From NCBI RefSeq assembly GCF_009649815.1, contig NZ_WJIC01000019.1, positions 1-64,000 on the forward strand: DNA of 64,000 nucleotides, given 5' to 3'. Of this stretch, positions 25,758-34,479 are shown one piece after another. The notes under the pieces are model-generated. The model did not search any database. It saw only the letters and a program-made list of their open reading frames with translations, and was not told where the DNA came from. Positions within the stretch are counted from its first letter, which is position 1, and every line of letters starts with the position of its first letter. The stretch is from Nocardia sp. SYP-A9097 (lineage in GTDB: Bacteria; Actinomycetota; Actinomycetes; Mycobacteriales; Mycobacteriaceae). The position numbers and the translations under genes were made by a program.

Positions 25758-26375
25758 TCAGCTGATGACCAAACCGATTGCGAGGGAGGTCATTACGAGG
25801 GCAATGACCGAATCCAGAACCTGCCAGGCACGGGGTTTGGCGAAGACGGGGGCCAGTAGGCGCGCTCCGAAACCCAGGGAGATGAACCAGATGATGCTGC
25901 CGGTTATTGCGCCTGCGGTGAGGAACCAGCGGTCGGGGGCCGCGTAGGTGCTGGCGAAGGAGCCGAGCAGGACCACGGTGTCGAGGTAGGCGTGGGGGTT
26001 GAGCCAGGTGACCGCCAGGCAGGTGGCTATGGCCGCGCCCAGGGCGATCGGTGCGCCGCCGCCCGCGGTCAGTCCGGTGGCGGAGAAGGCCCGCTTCGCG
26101 GCCAGGAATGCGTAGCCGAGCAGGAATGCCACGCCTGCGTATTTGGCGATGGTCATGATTTCGGGGGCTTTGTTCATGACCGTGCCGAAGCCGGTTACGC
26201 CCGCGGTCATCATGACTACGTCGGAGAGCGCGCAGACGGCTACCACCGGCAGGACGTGTTCGCGTCGGATGCCCTGGCGCAGCACGAAGGCGTTTTGCGC
26301 GCCGATTGCCACGATGAGGGAGAGTCCGAAGCCGAGTCCTGAAAAGGCCGCCAGGGCCGCCGATGATGCGTTCAC
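25758..26375 (-). CDS. LysE/ArgO-family amino-acid exporter
   Basis: A 205-residue membrane protein with about six helices. It has the family N terminus FGLSLIVAIGAQNAFVLRQGI and the WLNPHAYLDTVVLLGS segment with the conserved Asn-Pro. It exports basic amino acids (Lys/Arg) in characterised relatives. GTG start. Divergent from a LysG-type regulator 72 nt away, the arrangement seen in Corynebacterium. Confidence 0.94.
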   Translation of the reverse strand: MNASSAALAAFSGLGFGLSLIVAIGAQNAFVLRQGIRREHVLPVVAVCALSDVVMMTAGVTGFGTVMNKAPEIMTIAKYAGVAFLLGYAFLAAKRAFSATGLTAGGGAPIALGAAIATCLAVTWLNPHAYLDTVVLLGSFASTYAAPDRWFLTAGAITGSIIWFISLGFGARLLAPVFAKPRAWQVLDSVIALVMTSLAIGLVIS

Positions 26376-26447
26376 CCTATTTAAGCTAGGCGGGCGTCCA
26401 GGAGCAGGCCAGCTAATGTTTCTGATGGACGATTAGGATCTCTTAAT

Positions 26448-27326
26448 ATGGACCTGCAGCTCGATCAGCTTCGCGCACTGGATGCGGTGATTACCGAGGG
26501 GACGTTCGAGGCGGCCGCGCGGCGGCTCAGTGTCACGCCTTCGGCTATCAGCCAGCGCATCAAGGCCCTGGAGGACTCGGCGGGGCGGATTCTGGTGCAG
26601 CGCACAAAACCGGTTCAGCCCACCGAATCCGGGCTCACGGTGTGGCGGCTGGCCAAGCAGGTTCAGCTGCTCACCAGCGATACCGCACGCGAGCTCGGGG
26701 ATGAGGATCAGCCGACCGCGAAGCCGGTGAATATCCCCATCGCGGTCAATGCCGATTCGCTGCAGAGCTGGGTCATGCCCGCGCTGGGCCGGGCCGCGCA
26801 GGGTGTGAATTTCGAGATCCATCGCGAGGATGAGGAGCACACCACGCGACTACTGCGCGATGGCACGGTCATGGCTGCCATCACCTCGACGGCCGCGCCG
26901 GTGCAGGGTTGCATTGTGCGGCGACTCGGAGCCATGCGCTATCGGCCGATGGCCAATCCTGACTTTGTAGGAACCTGGTTCCCGGACGGCCCCACCGCCA
27001 AGGCGTTCGCGGTCGCCCCGGTGATCCTGTTCGACCGTAAGGACGATTTACAGTTCCGGCTCATGCGGCGCTACACCCGCAAACCCGTGGATTCCCCGCG
27101 CCATTACATCCCCTCCTCGGCCGGTTTCGCCGACGCGCTGCGACTCGGCCTCGGCTGGGGCATGATGCCCGACCTGCAAACTCGCCAGGACGATAACCTG
27201 ATCCCGCTGGACAGCACGGTGTTCATCGATGTCCCGCTGTACTGGCAGCAGTGGCGGCTCGACTCCCCCGCGCTCGGCATGGTCGCAGCTACCATTGCCG
27301 AAACCGCTGCCGCGGTACTGCTTTGA
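26448..27326 (+). CDS. LysR-type regulator of the ArgP/LysG group
   Basis: A 292-residue activator. The N-terminal winged helix is LRALDAVITEGTFEAAARRLSVTPSAISQRIKAL, and the effector domain carries PIAVNADSLQSWVMPAL, typical of ArgP/LysG. It is divergent from the LysE-type exporter and should switch it on when basic amino acids accumulate. The binding site is expected in 26376-26447, where no clear palindrome was seen. Confidence 0.93.
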   Translation: MDLQLDQLRALDAVITEGTFEAAARRLSVTPSAISQRIKALEDSAGRILVQRTKPVQPTESGLTVWRLAKQVQLLTSDTARELGDEDQPTAKPVNIPIAVNADSLQSWVMPALGRAAQGVNFEIHREDEEHTTRLLRDGTVMAAITSTAAPVQGCIVRRLGAMRYRPMANPDFVGTWFPDGPTAKAFAVAPVILFDRKDDLQFRLMRRYTRKPVDSPRHYIPSSAGFADALRLGLGWGMMPDLQTRQDDNLIPLDSTVFIDVPLYWQQWRLDSPALGMVAATIAETAAAVLL

Positions 27327-27397
27327 TGACGTTGTGCGCCGATCCGGCTCGGATGCCATAGTCGGAAGAGATTGTGATCGATATAGAAAGGCATTAC

Positions 27398-28483
27398 GTG
27401 TCCCAAGTTGTGCGCGGCGTGATCGCACGCTCGAAGAATGCTCCCGTCGAGGTCACCGAGATCGTCATCCCGGATCCCGGTCCGGGTGAAGCGGTCGTCA
27501 AGGTGCAAGCGTGCGGGGTGTGCCACACCGATCTGCACTATCGCCAGGGCGGCATCAATGACGAATTCCCATTCCTGCTCGGCCATGAGGCCGCGGGCAT
27601 TGTGGAATCGGTGGGCGAGGGCGTCACCGATGTGGAGCCGGGCGATTTCGTCATCCTGAACTGGCGTGCGGTGTGCGGTAATTGCCGCGCCTGTCGTAAG
27701 GGCAAGCCATGGTACTGCTTCTCGACACATAATGCGGCGCAGCCGATGACGCTCACCGACGGCACTCCGCTGACCCCCGCACTGGGTATCGGCGCGTTCG
27801 CCGAGAAGACCCTCGTGCATGCCGGGCAGTGCACCAAGGTCGATCCGACCGCCTCGCCGGTCGCGGCGGGCCTGCTGGGCTGCGGTGTGATGGCCGGGCT
27901 GGGCGCTGCCATCAATACCGGCAATGTCAGCCGTGGCGACTCAGTGGCCGTAATCGGTTGCGGCGGTGTGGGTAATGCCGCCATCGCGGGTGCGAAGCTG
28001 GCGGGTGCGACCACCGTTATCGCCGTCGATATCGATGAGCGGAAGCTGGAGTGGGCCACCGGTTTCGGTGCCACGCACACCGTGAACGCGTCCAAAGAGG
28101 ATGCGGTGGAACGGGTTCAGGAACTCACCGACGGTTTCGGCGCGGATGTGGTGATCGATGCGGTCGGCCGCCCGGAGACCTGGAAGCAGGCGTTCTACGC
28201 CCGCGATCTGGCCGGCACCGTGGTGCTGGTCGGTGTGCCGACCCCGGATATGAAGCTGGAGATGCCGCTCATCGACTTCTTCTCCCGCGGTGGGTCTTTG
28301 AAGTCGTCCTGGTACGGCGACTGCCTGCCCTCGCGCGACTTCCCGTACCTGATCGAGCTCTACAAGCAGGGCCGTTTCGATCTGGATGCCTTTGTCACCG
28401 AGACGATTTCGCTGACCGATATCGAGGCCGCCTTCACCAAGATGCACGACGGTGAGGTCCTGCGCTCGGTGGTGGTGTTCTGA
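27398..28483 (+). CDS. mscR: S-(hydroxymethyl)mycothiol dehydrogenase
   Basis: Zinc- and NAD-dependent alcohol dehydrogenase that oxidises the formaldehyde-mycothiol adduct; it is also active on S-nitrosomycothiol in relatives. About 361 residues. Catalytic zinc residues are in VQACGVCHTDLHY and LLGHEAAG, the four-Cys structural zinc is in CGNCRACRKGKPWYC, and the Rossmann motif is GCGGVGNAAIAG. The GTG at 27398, with AAAGG upstream, gives the family's VSQVVRGVIAR start. Overlaps the next gene by 1 nt. Confidence 0.94.
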   Translation: MSQVVRGVIARSKNAPVEVTEIVIPDPGPGEAVVKVQACGVCHTDLHYRQGGINDEFPFLLGHEAAGIVESVGEGVTDVEPGDFVILNWRAVCGNCRACRKGKPWYCFSTHNAAQPMTLTDGTPLTPALGIGAFAEKTLVHAGQCTKVDPTASPVAAGLLGCGVMAGLGAAINTGNVSRGDSVAVIGCGGVGNAAIAGAKLAGATTVIAVDIDERKLEWATGFGATHTVNASKEDAVERVQELTDGFGADVVIDAVGRPETWKQAFYARDLAGTVVLVGVPTPDMKLEMPLIDFFSRGGSLKSSWYGDCLPSRDFPYLIELYKQGRFDLDAFVTETISLTDIEAAFTKMHDGEVLRSVVVF

Positions 28484-29109
28484 TGGCACATATCGATCAC
28501 GCCACCACCTCGGGCACCTTCACCCTGGACGGCGAGACCTTCGAGGTCGAGAACAATGTCTGGGTCGTCGGCGACGACCTGGAGTGCGTCATTATCGATG
28601 CGCCACACAGTGTTCCAGCCATTCTGGATGTGGTGGGCACCCGTAAGGTGCGGGCGATTCTGGCCACCCACGCGCACGACGATCACATTCGCGTCGCACC
28701 GGAGCTGGCCAAGGCCACCGGCGCGCCGGTCCTGCTGCACCCCGCGGATCTGGTGCTGTGGCGGCTCACCCATCCCGATATCGATCCCGATGGCGAGCTG
28801 GCCGATGAGCAGATCATCGAGATCGGCGGCACGCAGCTGCATGTGCTGCACACCCCGGGACACGCGCCGGGTGCGGTCTGCTTCTACTCGTCCGATATGG
28901 GTGCGGTCTTCACCGGCGACACGCTCTTCCAGGGCGGTCCGGGCGCGACCGGCCGCTCGTATTCGGATTACGACACCATCGTGGCGTCGATCGCCGACCG
29001 GCTGCTGAGCCTGCCGCCCGAGACGCTGGTGCACACCGGGCACGGTGGGTCCACCACCATCGGCGCGGAGGCCCCGCAGCTCGAGGAGTGGCGTCAGCAC
29101 GCCAGCTGA
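28483..29109 (+). CDS. Metallo-beta-lactamase-fold hydrolase linked to mycothiol-dependent formaldehyde oxidation
   Basis: A 208-residue MBL-fold protein with the zinc motif LATHAHDDHIRV, HTPGHAPGA and a late HTGHG. It starts within the stop of the dehydrogenase (TGATG), the same gene pair found in mycobacteria (Rv2259-Rv2260). It probably hydrolyses the S-formylmycothiol made by the upstream enzyme, releasing formate and mycothiol; this is inferred from the pairing. Confidence 0.9.
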   Translation: MAHIDHATTSGTFTLDGETFEVENNVWVVGDDLECVIIDAPHSVPAILDVVGTRKVRAILATHAHDDHIRVAPELAKATGAPVLLHPADLVLWRLTHPDIDPDGELADEQIIEIGGTQLHVLHTPGHAPGAVCFYSSDMGAVFTGDTLFQGGPGATGRSYSDYDTIVASIADRLLSLPPETLVHTGHGGSTTIGAEAPQLEEWRQHAS

Positions 29110-29124
29110 CATCGGATACTTCAG

Positions 29125-29176
29125 ACAAATGTGACGCGGCCCGAGATCGACTCGCCGAGCTTCGGGCCGCGATTTG
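29125..29176 (+). terminator. Hairpin terminator after the mycothiol pair
   Basis: Stem cgcggcccga (29135-29144) with tcgggccgcg (29162-29171), extended by caaat / atttg outside, followed by a T-containing tail. Confidence 0.65.
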
Positions 29177-29232
29177 CATTTTCAGACGCGAAACCGCCCT
29201 TAACGCCCATCGCGCGGTCGGATAATCCCGCC

Positions 29233-29769
29233 ATGCGAAAATTAGCTGCGGTTATAGCCGTCGTCTCTGTCCCGATCCTGCTGGCCGGCTGCTCCTCGGG
29301 TCCCGGGTCGGTGAGCAAGAGCGATGTCGAGACCAAGATGAGCGGCCTGTTCCACGACCGCTCCCATGAGGACGCGAAATCGGTTGTCTGCGACGGCGAT
29401 TTGAAGGCCGAGGTGGACGCCACGCAGAAGTGCACGGTCACCTCCGCGGACGGTCAGACCTGGATGACCACCGCCAAGGTCACCAAGGTCGACGGCGATA
29501 CCGCCAGCTACGACATCGAGTTCAGCGACAAGTTCGTCAGCCCGGACGATATCGCCGGCAATGTCGCCAAGTTCTACACCGAGAAGGTCGGCACCGCACC
29601 CAAATCCACCAGCTGCAACGGCCTGCTGCGCGGCGCGACGGGGGCCACCGTACGCTGTGTGATCACCGAATCCGATTCCACCCGTTGGGGTGTCACGGTC
29701 ACCACCACCAATGTCGAGGGCGATACGGTGAACTACGACATTCTCGTGGACGACCAGCCGATGGGGTAA
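29233..29769 (+). CDS. DUF4333-type lipoprotein with duplicated domain
   Basis: A secreted lipoprotein of about 178 residues. The start ATG 29233 gives a short signal peptide ending in lipobox ILLAGC. Two similar halves follow, each with a Cys pair (VVCDGDLKAEVDATQKC and STSCNGLLRG...VRC) and a V..V.GDT..YDI strand pattern, as in DUF4333 proteins of mycobacteria and nocardiae. Exact function is unknown; likely cell-envelope located. Confidence 0.85.
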   Translation: MRKLAAVIAVVSVPILLAGCSSGPGSVSKSDVETKMSGLFHDRSHEDAKSVVCDGDLKAEVDATQKCTVTSADGQTWMTTAKVTKVDGDTASYDIEFSDKFVSPDDIAGNVAKFYTEKVGTAPKSTSCNGLLRGATGATVRCVITESDSTRWGVTVTTTNVEGDTVNYDILVDDQPMG

Positions 29770-29837
29770 CGCGCGAGCACGGGCATGGTGTGTTTGAATA
29801 CGGCGGTTTCCAGCTGCTCTCGGGGAGATCGCCACGC

Positions 29838-30320
29838 GTGTCCATGTCCGGCAACCACTTCGACAATCATGACCTGAGCACCGCGAATGGGGTCTACTGC
29901 CAGTACTGCGGCTCTACGCCGGCGGTACGGGTGGATTTCCGCGCGCATCGCGGACTTGTCTTCGCCATGCAATTCCGCAAACTACCCGGGCCCTTCTGCC
30001 GCTGCTGCGGGCTGGCGGTCTTCCGTCATATGACCGGAGATTCGCTGGTACAGGGCTGGTGGGGGCCGGTATCGCTGATCATCAATCCGATCACCGTGCT
30101 CCTCAATGTGGCGGTGCGCAGTCAGGTGGCCGCGCTGCCGCCGCCGCTGCCCGGGGGGCGCACCCGTCCCATGCCACCGGGCAGGCCGCTCACCCGGCGC
30201 TGGCAGATGGCGGGATTGGTTGTGCCGCTGGCGATTGCGAGCATGGTCGCGGCGGCGGCCGCGAATGGCGACTGGTCCACCGCGCACAAGAATCACACCA
30301 CCTACACGCTCTATCCGTAG
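29838..30320 (+). CDS. Small zinc-ribbon membrane protein
   Basis: About 160 residues. The N-terminal half has two Cys pairs, VYCQYCG and PFCRCCG, likely forming a zinc ribbon. A hydrophobic segment (SLIINPITVLLNVAV) and a C-terminal helix (MAGLVVPLAIASMVAAAAA) could anchor it in the membrane. GTG 29838 lies 10 nt after GGGAG; ATG 29844 is the alternative start. Family not recognised. Confidence 0.7.
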   Translation: MSMSGNHFDNHDLSTANGVYCQYCGSTPAVRVDFRAHRGLVFAMQFRKLPGPFCRCCGLAVFRHMTGDSLVQGWWGPVSLIINPITVLLNVAVRSQVAALPPPLPGGRTRPMPPGRPLTRRWQMAGLVVPLAIASMVAAAAANGDWSTAHKNHTTYTLYP

Positions 30321-30324
30321 GCGT

Positions 30325-31416
30325 TCAGCGGCAGTTGAAGAGCGTGGCCTCCGCCAATTCGTCTATCACGTCCGTCAATTCGCCACGGGCGCGGAAGGCC
30401 TCGAGTTGCCGATGCGCGCCATTGCCGCGGGCCAGTAGCTCGGTGAACGTATCGGTGACGAAGGCGAGATCGCCGAGCTCGATCAGAGCGGGTTCGATCA
30501 GAGCGATGAATTCGGCCAGCAGATCCCGCACCGGAATGATGCGACCGTCCGCCGGATTTACGGCCGGACCGTCCATACCCCCGTGCGCGGCCCGCCAATA
30601 GGCCGCGTGCAGAGTGCCTTCCGCGACCTCCGGCGCCCCACCGCCGCGCTGGGCGATCATCACCGCCGCCCGCACCAGGGTGGCCAGCAGCGCGGCCTCG
30701 TCCGCGGTGGCGGGCACATCGCTGACGCGCACCTCGACGGTGGGGAACGTAACCGATGGCCGCACATCCCAATACACCATTTTGCGGTCCAGGATCACCC
30801 CCAGCGAGAGCATGGACTCGACCGCGGTGTCGAACTCGCAGACCGAGTCGAAGTGCGGTGGTGGGCCGGCGCTGGGCCAGCGCCGCCACAGGATGTTTCG
30901 CCAACTGGCATAACCGGTTTCGTCGCCGTGATAGATGGCGGAGTTGGCGGTGAGCGCCAAAAGCGAAGGGAGCCAAGGGCGCAGGAAGTTGCCCACCCGC
31001 AGCGCCGTGGCCCGGTCCGGAACCGCGACATGCACGTGGCAGCCGCAGAGCCCCTGCTCCTGTGCGAGCCTGCCGAAGTCCTCGGCGATCCGGCGATAGC
31101 GCGGGGTGCTGGTCACCGGGAGCAGCTCATCGGAGTGGGTGGGCGGAACGGCGACCGCGAGCAGGACCGCGTCGTTCTTCTCCGCGCAGGCCGCGGCCCC
31201 GCGCCGCAGTTCCCGCAATTCGCGCAGCAGATCGGTCGAATTCGTGTGTATGCGGGTGCTGGTCTCCACCTGGCACCGCATGATTTCCAATTGCATATCC
31301 ATGCCGAGATCCGCCGCGGTCCGGGCGACGTCGACATTTTTGCCGACCGGCGCACCGGTGCGCGGATCCACGAGGAGAAACTCCTCTTCGACACCGACGG
31401 TCGGCAGGGTGTCCAT
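30325..31416 (-). CDS. YbdK-type carboxylate-amine ligase (glutamate-cysteine ligase-like)
   Basis: A 363-residue ATP-dependent ligase of the GCS2 family. Diagnostic segments are TVGVEEEFLLVDPRTG at the N terminus, IMRCQVETSTRIH, and GLCGCHVHVAVPD with the metal-binding His residues. Relatives show weak gamma-glutamylcysteine synthesis; the true substrate in mycothiol-using bacteria is unsettled. It converges on the zinc-ribbon gene with 4 nt between stops. Confidence 0.9.
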   Translation of the reverse strand: MDTLPTVGVEEEFLLVDPRTGAPVGKNVDVARTAADLGMDMQLEIMRCQVETSTRIHTNSTDLLRELRELRRGAAACAEKNDAVLLAVAVPPTHSDELLPVTSTPRYRRIAEDFGRLAQEQGLCGCHVHVAVPDRATALRVGNFLRPWLPSLLALTANSAIYHGDETGYASWRNILWRRWPSAGPPPHFDSVCEFDTAVESMLSLGVILDRKMVYWDVRPSVTFPTVEVRVSDVPATADEAALLATLVRAAVMIAQRGGGAPEVAEGTLHAAYWRAAHGGMDGPAVNPADGRIIPVRDLLAEFIALIEPALIELGDLAFVTDTFTELLARGNGAHRQLEAFRARGELTDVIDELAEATLFNCR

Positions 31417-31520
31417 CTACCCTGTGTACCTCATTGTCCGGAACATGACACGCACCGGAATGGTCTCTTTGTCCGGTTTTCCGCGCGGAATATGTCGGCG
31501 GCCTGCGCCACAATGCAGAT

Positions 31521-31865
31521 ATGGCATACGACGAGGAATTGGCCGATCGGATTCGGGACGCGCTGGGACCGCAGCTGCCGGAGATGGTCGAGAAGAAGAT
31601 GTTCGGTGGCCTGGCATTTCTGATCGGCGGCAATATGGCGGTCGCCGCCAGCGGTCGGGGCGGGCTACTGGTGCGGGTCTCCCCGGACGATTACACCCAG
31701 CTGCTGGCGCCCGGCTCGGTGGAGGCCATGGTCATGGGCGGGCGCGAGACGCGCGGCTGGATTCGGGTCACCGCCGAGACGGTCGAGGATGACGATGTGC
31801 TCACCGAATGGGTGGAGCGCGGGGTCGGATACGCCGGATCGCTACCGGTGAAGACCGGCAAATAG
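31521..31865 (+). CDS. TfoX/Sxy N-terminal-domain protein
   Basis: A 114-residue single-domain protein with MAYDEELADRIRDALG, EKKMFGGLAFLIGGNMAVAA and a Gly-rich C-terminal turn, the stand-alone TfoX-N form common in actinobacteria. In gammaproteobacteria this domain belongs to competence regulators; here the role is unknown. Confidence 0.9.
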   Translation: MAYDEELADRIRDALGPQLPEMVEKKMFGGLAFLIGGNMAVAASGRGGLLVRVSPDDYTQLLAPGSVEAMVMGGRETRGWIRVTAETVEDDDVLTEWVERGVGYAGSLPVKTGK

Positions 31866-32006
31866 TGTGCCCTGTGGCACATCGCACGAAACGGTGTGCC
31901 CGCGCTCACTGAATTCGCCGGTGCCACAACACTTTCGACGCTCGCTGTCACGACCTCTTTACACCGGGGCACAGTGCGGAAACCTCCGCACCGCACGCTG
32001 GTGAAT

Positions 32007-32795
32007 ATGAGGCAATCCGAGGTCCATGCGCTGGCATGCGAAGTATGCGGTCGTCTGCCCCATCCCCGTCGCACCCGGCTCACGCTCGCCAAACTGGCCG
32101 CGGTGTTTCCCGTCGAATTGGCGCTGCACGCACTCGTGCTGCATCTGGAGATCCCTTATTTGGCCGCCGTCGCGGTATTGACGCTCACCACCACCATTCT
32201 CGTCATCTGGGTGGTGGAGCCCGGGGCCATGCGTTATCTCGCCAGGTGGCTGCACGGACCCGAGCTCAGCCATCGCCAGCGCCTGGACAGCGCCGAGCTG
32301 CTGTGGCGAATCCGGGTGCGGCTGGACAACACGCCGGGTCGCCTGGAATTGCTGGCCAAGCAGCTCGCGGACCGGCACGCGAATATTCTCACCGTGCACG
32401 TGCACCACCTCGAGGACGGAGTACTCGATGAACTCGTGGTCTCGACCCCGGCCGATGTAGGTCCGCCACGACTGACCACTGCCATCCATCGCGCGGGTGG
32501 CATCGCCGTCGGCATCTGGCCCGCCTCCGCGCTCACCCTCGTGGACGGGCAGACCCGCGCCCTGGGTCTGGCCGCGCGGGTGGCCAGCGATCCTCAGGAA
32601 CTTCCCCTGGTCATTGCCGAATTGCTGGGCGCGCAATATGTTTCGGAGGTGGAACCCGAATACTCCGCGGCCGGAACGGTTCTGGAGATCGATCCGATGA
32701 CCTTCGTGCGCGCCGGAGACCCCTTCACCCCCGCCGAGATCGCCCGCGCCCACCGCCTCACAGATCTGGCGCGCCTGACCGCCCGACAGAGTTGA
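32007..32795 (+). CDS. Membrane protein with ACT-like domain
   Basis: About 262 residues from ATG 32007; an upstream extension to 31896 is open but less likely. The N-terminal part has a Cys-x-x-Cys (ACEVCGRLPHPRR) and two hydrophobic helices (about 60-105). Residues about 120-175 read RVRLDNTPGRLELLAKQLAD and continue with NILTVHVHHL, an ACT-type regulatory fold, and a less clear second copy follows. It may sense a small molecule at the membrane. Ligand unknown. Confidence 0.75.
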   Translation: MRQSEVHALACEVCGRLPHPRRTRLTLAKLAAVFPVELALHALVLHLEIPYLAAVAVLTLTTTILVIWVVEPGAMRYLARWLHGPELSHRQRLDSAELLWRIRVRLDNTPGRLELLAKQLADRHANILTVHVHHLEDGVLDELVVSTPADVGPPRLTTAIHRAGGIAVGIWPASALTLVDGQTRALGLAARVASDPQELPLVIAELLGAQYVSEVEPEYSAAGTVLEIDPMTFVRAGDPFTPAEIARAHRLTDLARLTARQS

Positions 32796-32923
32796 GGACC
32801 CAGCCGCGCACGTCTCAGTATTCGAGATCGAGGCAGACTATCCCGGCAATCCGGACCGCTCGGTTTCACACCGTGGCACACTGCTCCTGGCGCACGGAAC
32901 GGTAGGCGCGAGGGGTTGATTTG

Positions 32924-34357
32924 ATGAATGTTCGGCGCAGCGGGGGCGCGGACAAGGGCGGAAATCCGCCGGGGCGCAGGGCGGTTCGCAATGCCAAACT
33001 GGCGGCGCTGCCCATTGCCTTCGCAGGTCGACGGGCCGCGGGTGTCGGCAAGCGCGCACTGGGGCGACCCGCCGACGAGGTGAATCAGGAGATCCAGCGA
33101 CGCACCGCACAGCATTTCTTCGAGGTGCTCGGTGAGTTGAAGGGGTTCGCCGCCAAGCTCGGGCAGATTCTGGCCCTGTACGAGATGGGACTGGCTCCCG
33201 AGCTGGCCGAGCCGTATCGAATCGCATTGAGCCGCTTGCAGGATGCCACGCCGCCGATGCTGCCGCGCACCGTACACGCGGTGCTCGCGGAGTCGCTCGG
33301 GCCGCGGTGGCGCGCGGAGTTCCGGTCTTTCGAGGATCGGCGAGCCGCCTCGGCCACCATCGGGCAGGTGCATCGCGCGGTATGGCACGACGGCCGGACC
33401 GTGGCGGTCAAGGTCATGTATCCGGGTGCGCGCGAGGCGATTCGCAGCGATATCGATCAACTTCGCCGAATGTCCGGCCTGGCGTCGATCTTCGCCCCGA
33501 ATGCCGATATCGGGGCGATGACCGAACGGCTCGCCGAATGTGTCACCGCCGAACTGGATTTCGCGGCCGAGTCCCAGCAGCAGCGCGTCTTCGCCGACGC
33601 CTTCGCGGACGATCCGGATTTCCGGGTGCCCGCCGTGGTGGCGCAGCGCGGTGATGTGATTGTGAGCGAGTGGCTGGACGGTGTCCCACTCACCCGGCTC
33701 ATTGCCGATGGCGCCCAATCCGAACGGGATCGGGTGGGCCTGCTGGCGCTGCGCTTCGTGCTGTCGGCCCCCGAACGCTCCGGGCTGCTGTACTGCGATC
33801 CACATCCGGGCAATTTCCGGGTATTGCCGGACGGCCGGCTGGGCGTGGTCGACTTCGGGGCGTGCGTGCCCTGGCCCCCGCCGGAGTTCCCGATGCTGGT
33901 GCGCGATGTCGCCGATGCCCTGTTCAACGGCAGTCCCGACGATCTCGAAACAGCCGTGCGGCGGCACGGATTCGCCGAATCGGACACGGATTTCGACGTG
34001 CCGGCGCTGACCGAACAGCTACTCCCCTATACGGATATGCTGCGGCACGACACCTTTCGGGTGGACCGCGCCTGGCTGCGGCGGCGGGTGCAGACGGGGT
34101 TGAGTCCGCTGCTGAGCAATGTGAACCGCCAGCTCACCATGCCCGCGTTCTACACCCCGTTCGCACGGTCGATTCTGTGCCTGATGGGCCTGATCTGCCA
34201 GCTCGGCACCACCGGGCCGCTGCGGGCCGAAATGCTGCGCTGGTCACCGGAGTTGGCGGAGGTGGTGGCGCGTCACCGCGACCGCACCGGCGGCTCGGTG
34301 GATCTCACAGCGGCCCGAATGCGCCGGTCGGCGAATCGAGATGTCGCGGGCGGGTAA
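32924..34357 (+). CDS. ABC1/AarF/UbiB-family atypical kinase
   Basis: A 477-residue protein with the UbiB-family core: KxGQ-type segment LKGFAAKLGQILALYE, the Ala-rich nucleotide loop ASATIGQVHRAVW, the ATP Lys in VAVKVMYPG, ELDFAAESQQQ, and YCDPHPGNFRVL...VVDFG. Members influence isoprenoid-lipid or quinone metabolism. ATG 32924 has AGGGG upstream; TTG 32921 is adjacent. Confidence 0.92.
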   Translation: MNVRRSGGADKGGNPPGRRAVRNAKLAALPIAFAGRRAAGVGKRALGRPADEVNQEIQRRTAQHFFEVLGELKGFAAKLGQILALYEMGLAPELAEPYRIALSRLQDATPPMLPRTVHAVLAESLGPRWRAEFRSFEDRRAASATIGQVHRAVWHDGRTVAVKVMYPGAREAIRSDIDQLRRMSGLASIFAPNADIGAMTERLAECVTAELDFAAESQQQRVFADAFADDPDFRVPAVVAQRGDVIVSEWLDGVPLTRLIADGAQSERDRVGLLALRFVLSAPERSGLLYCDPHPGNFRVLPDGRLGVVDFGACVPWPPPEFPMLVRDVADALFNGSPDDLETAVRRHGFAESDTDFDVPALTEQLLPYTDMLRHDTFRVDRAWLRRRVQTGLSPLLSNVNRQLTMPAFYTPFARSILCLMGLICQLGTTGPLRAEMLRWSPELAEVVARHRDRTGGSVDLTAARMRRSANRDVAGG

Positions 34358-34479
34358 TCGGCTGTGCCCCAGCGCTTTCCGCGCATAGATCGTGCGACCC
34401 CAAGCGGCAGTCCTTGATCACTGTCCCAGACAGCTCTAGGCTGGAGTGGCAACGCACCGCTTTCGGAGGGCATGACATC

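Noticed and set aside
33670..34479. Upstream extension of the first FAD monooxygenase to about 800 residues
   Set aside because: It overlaps the AarF kinase gene, has Arg/Ala-rich shadow composition, and a good GTG with GGAGGG exists at 34480.
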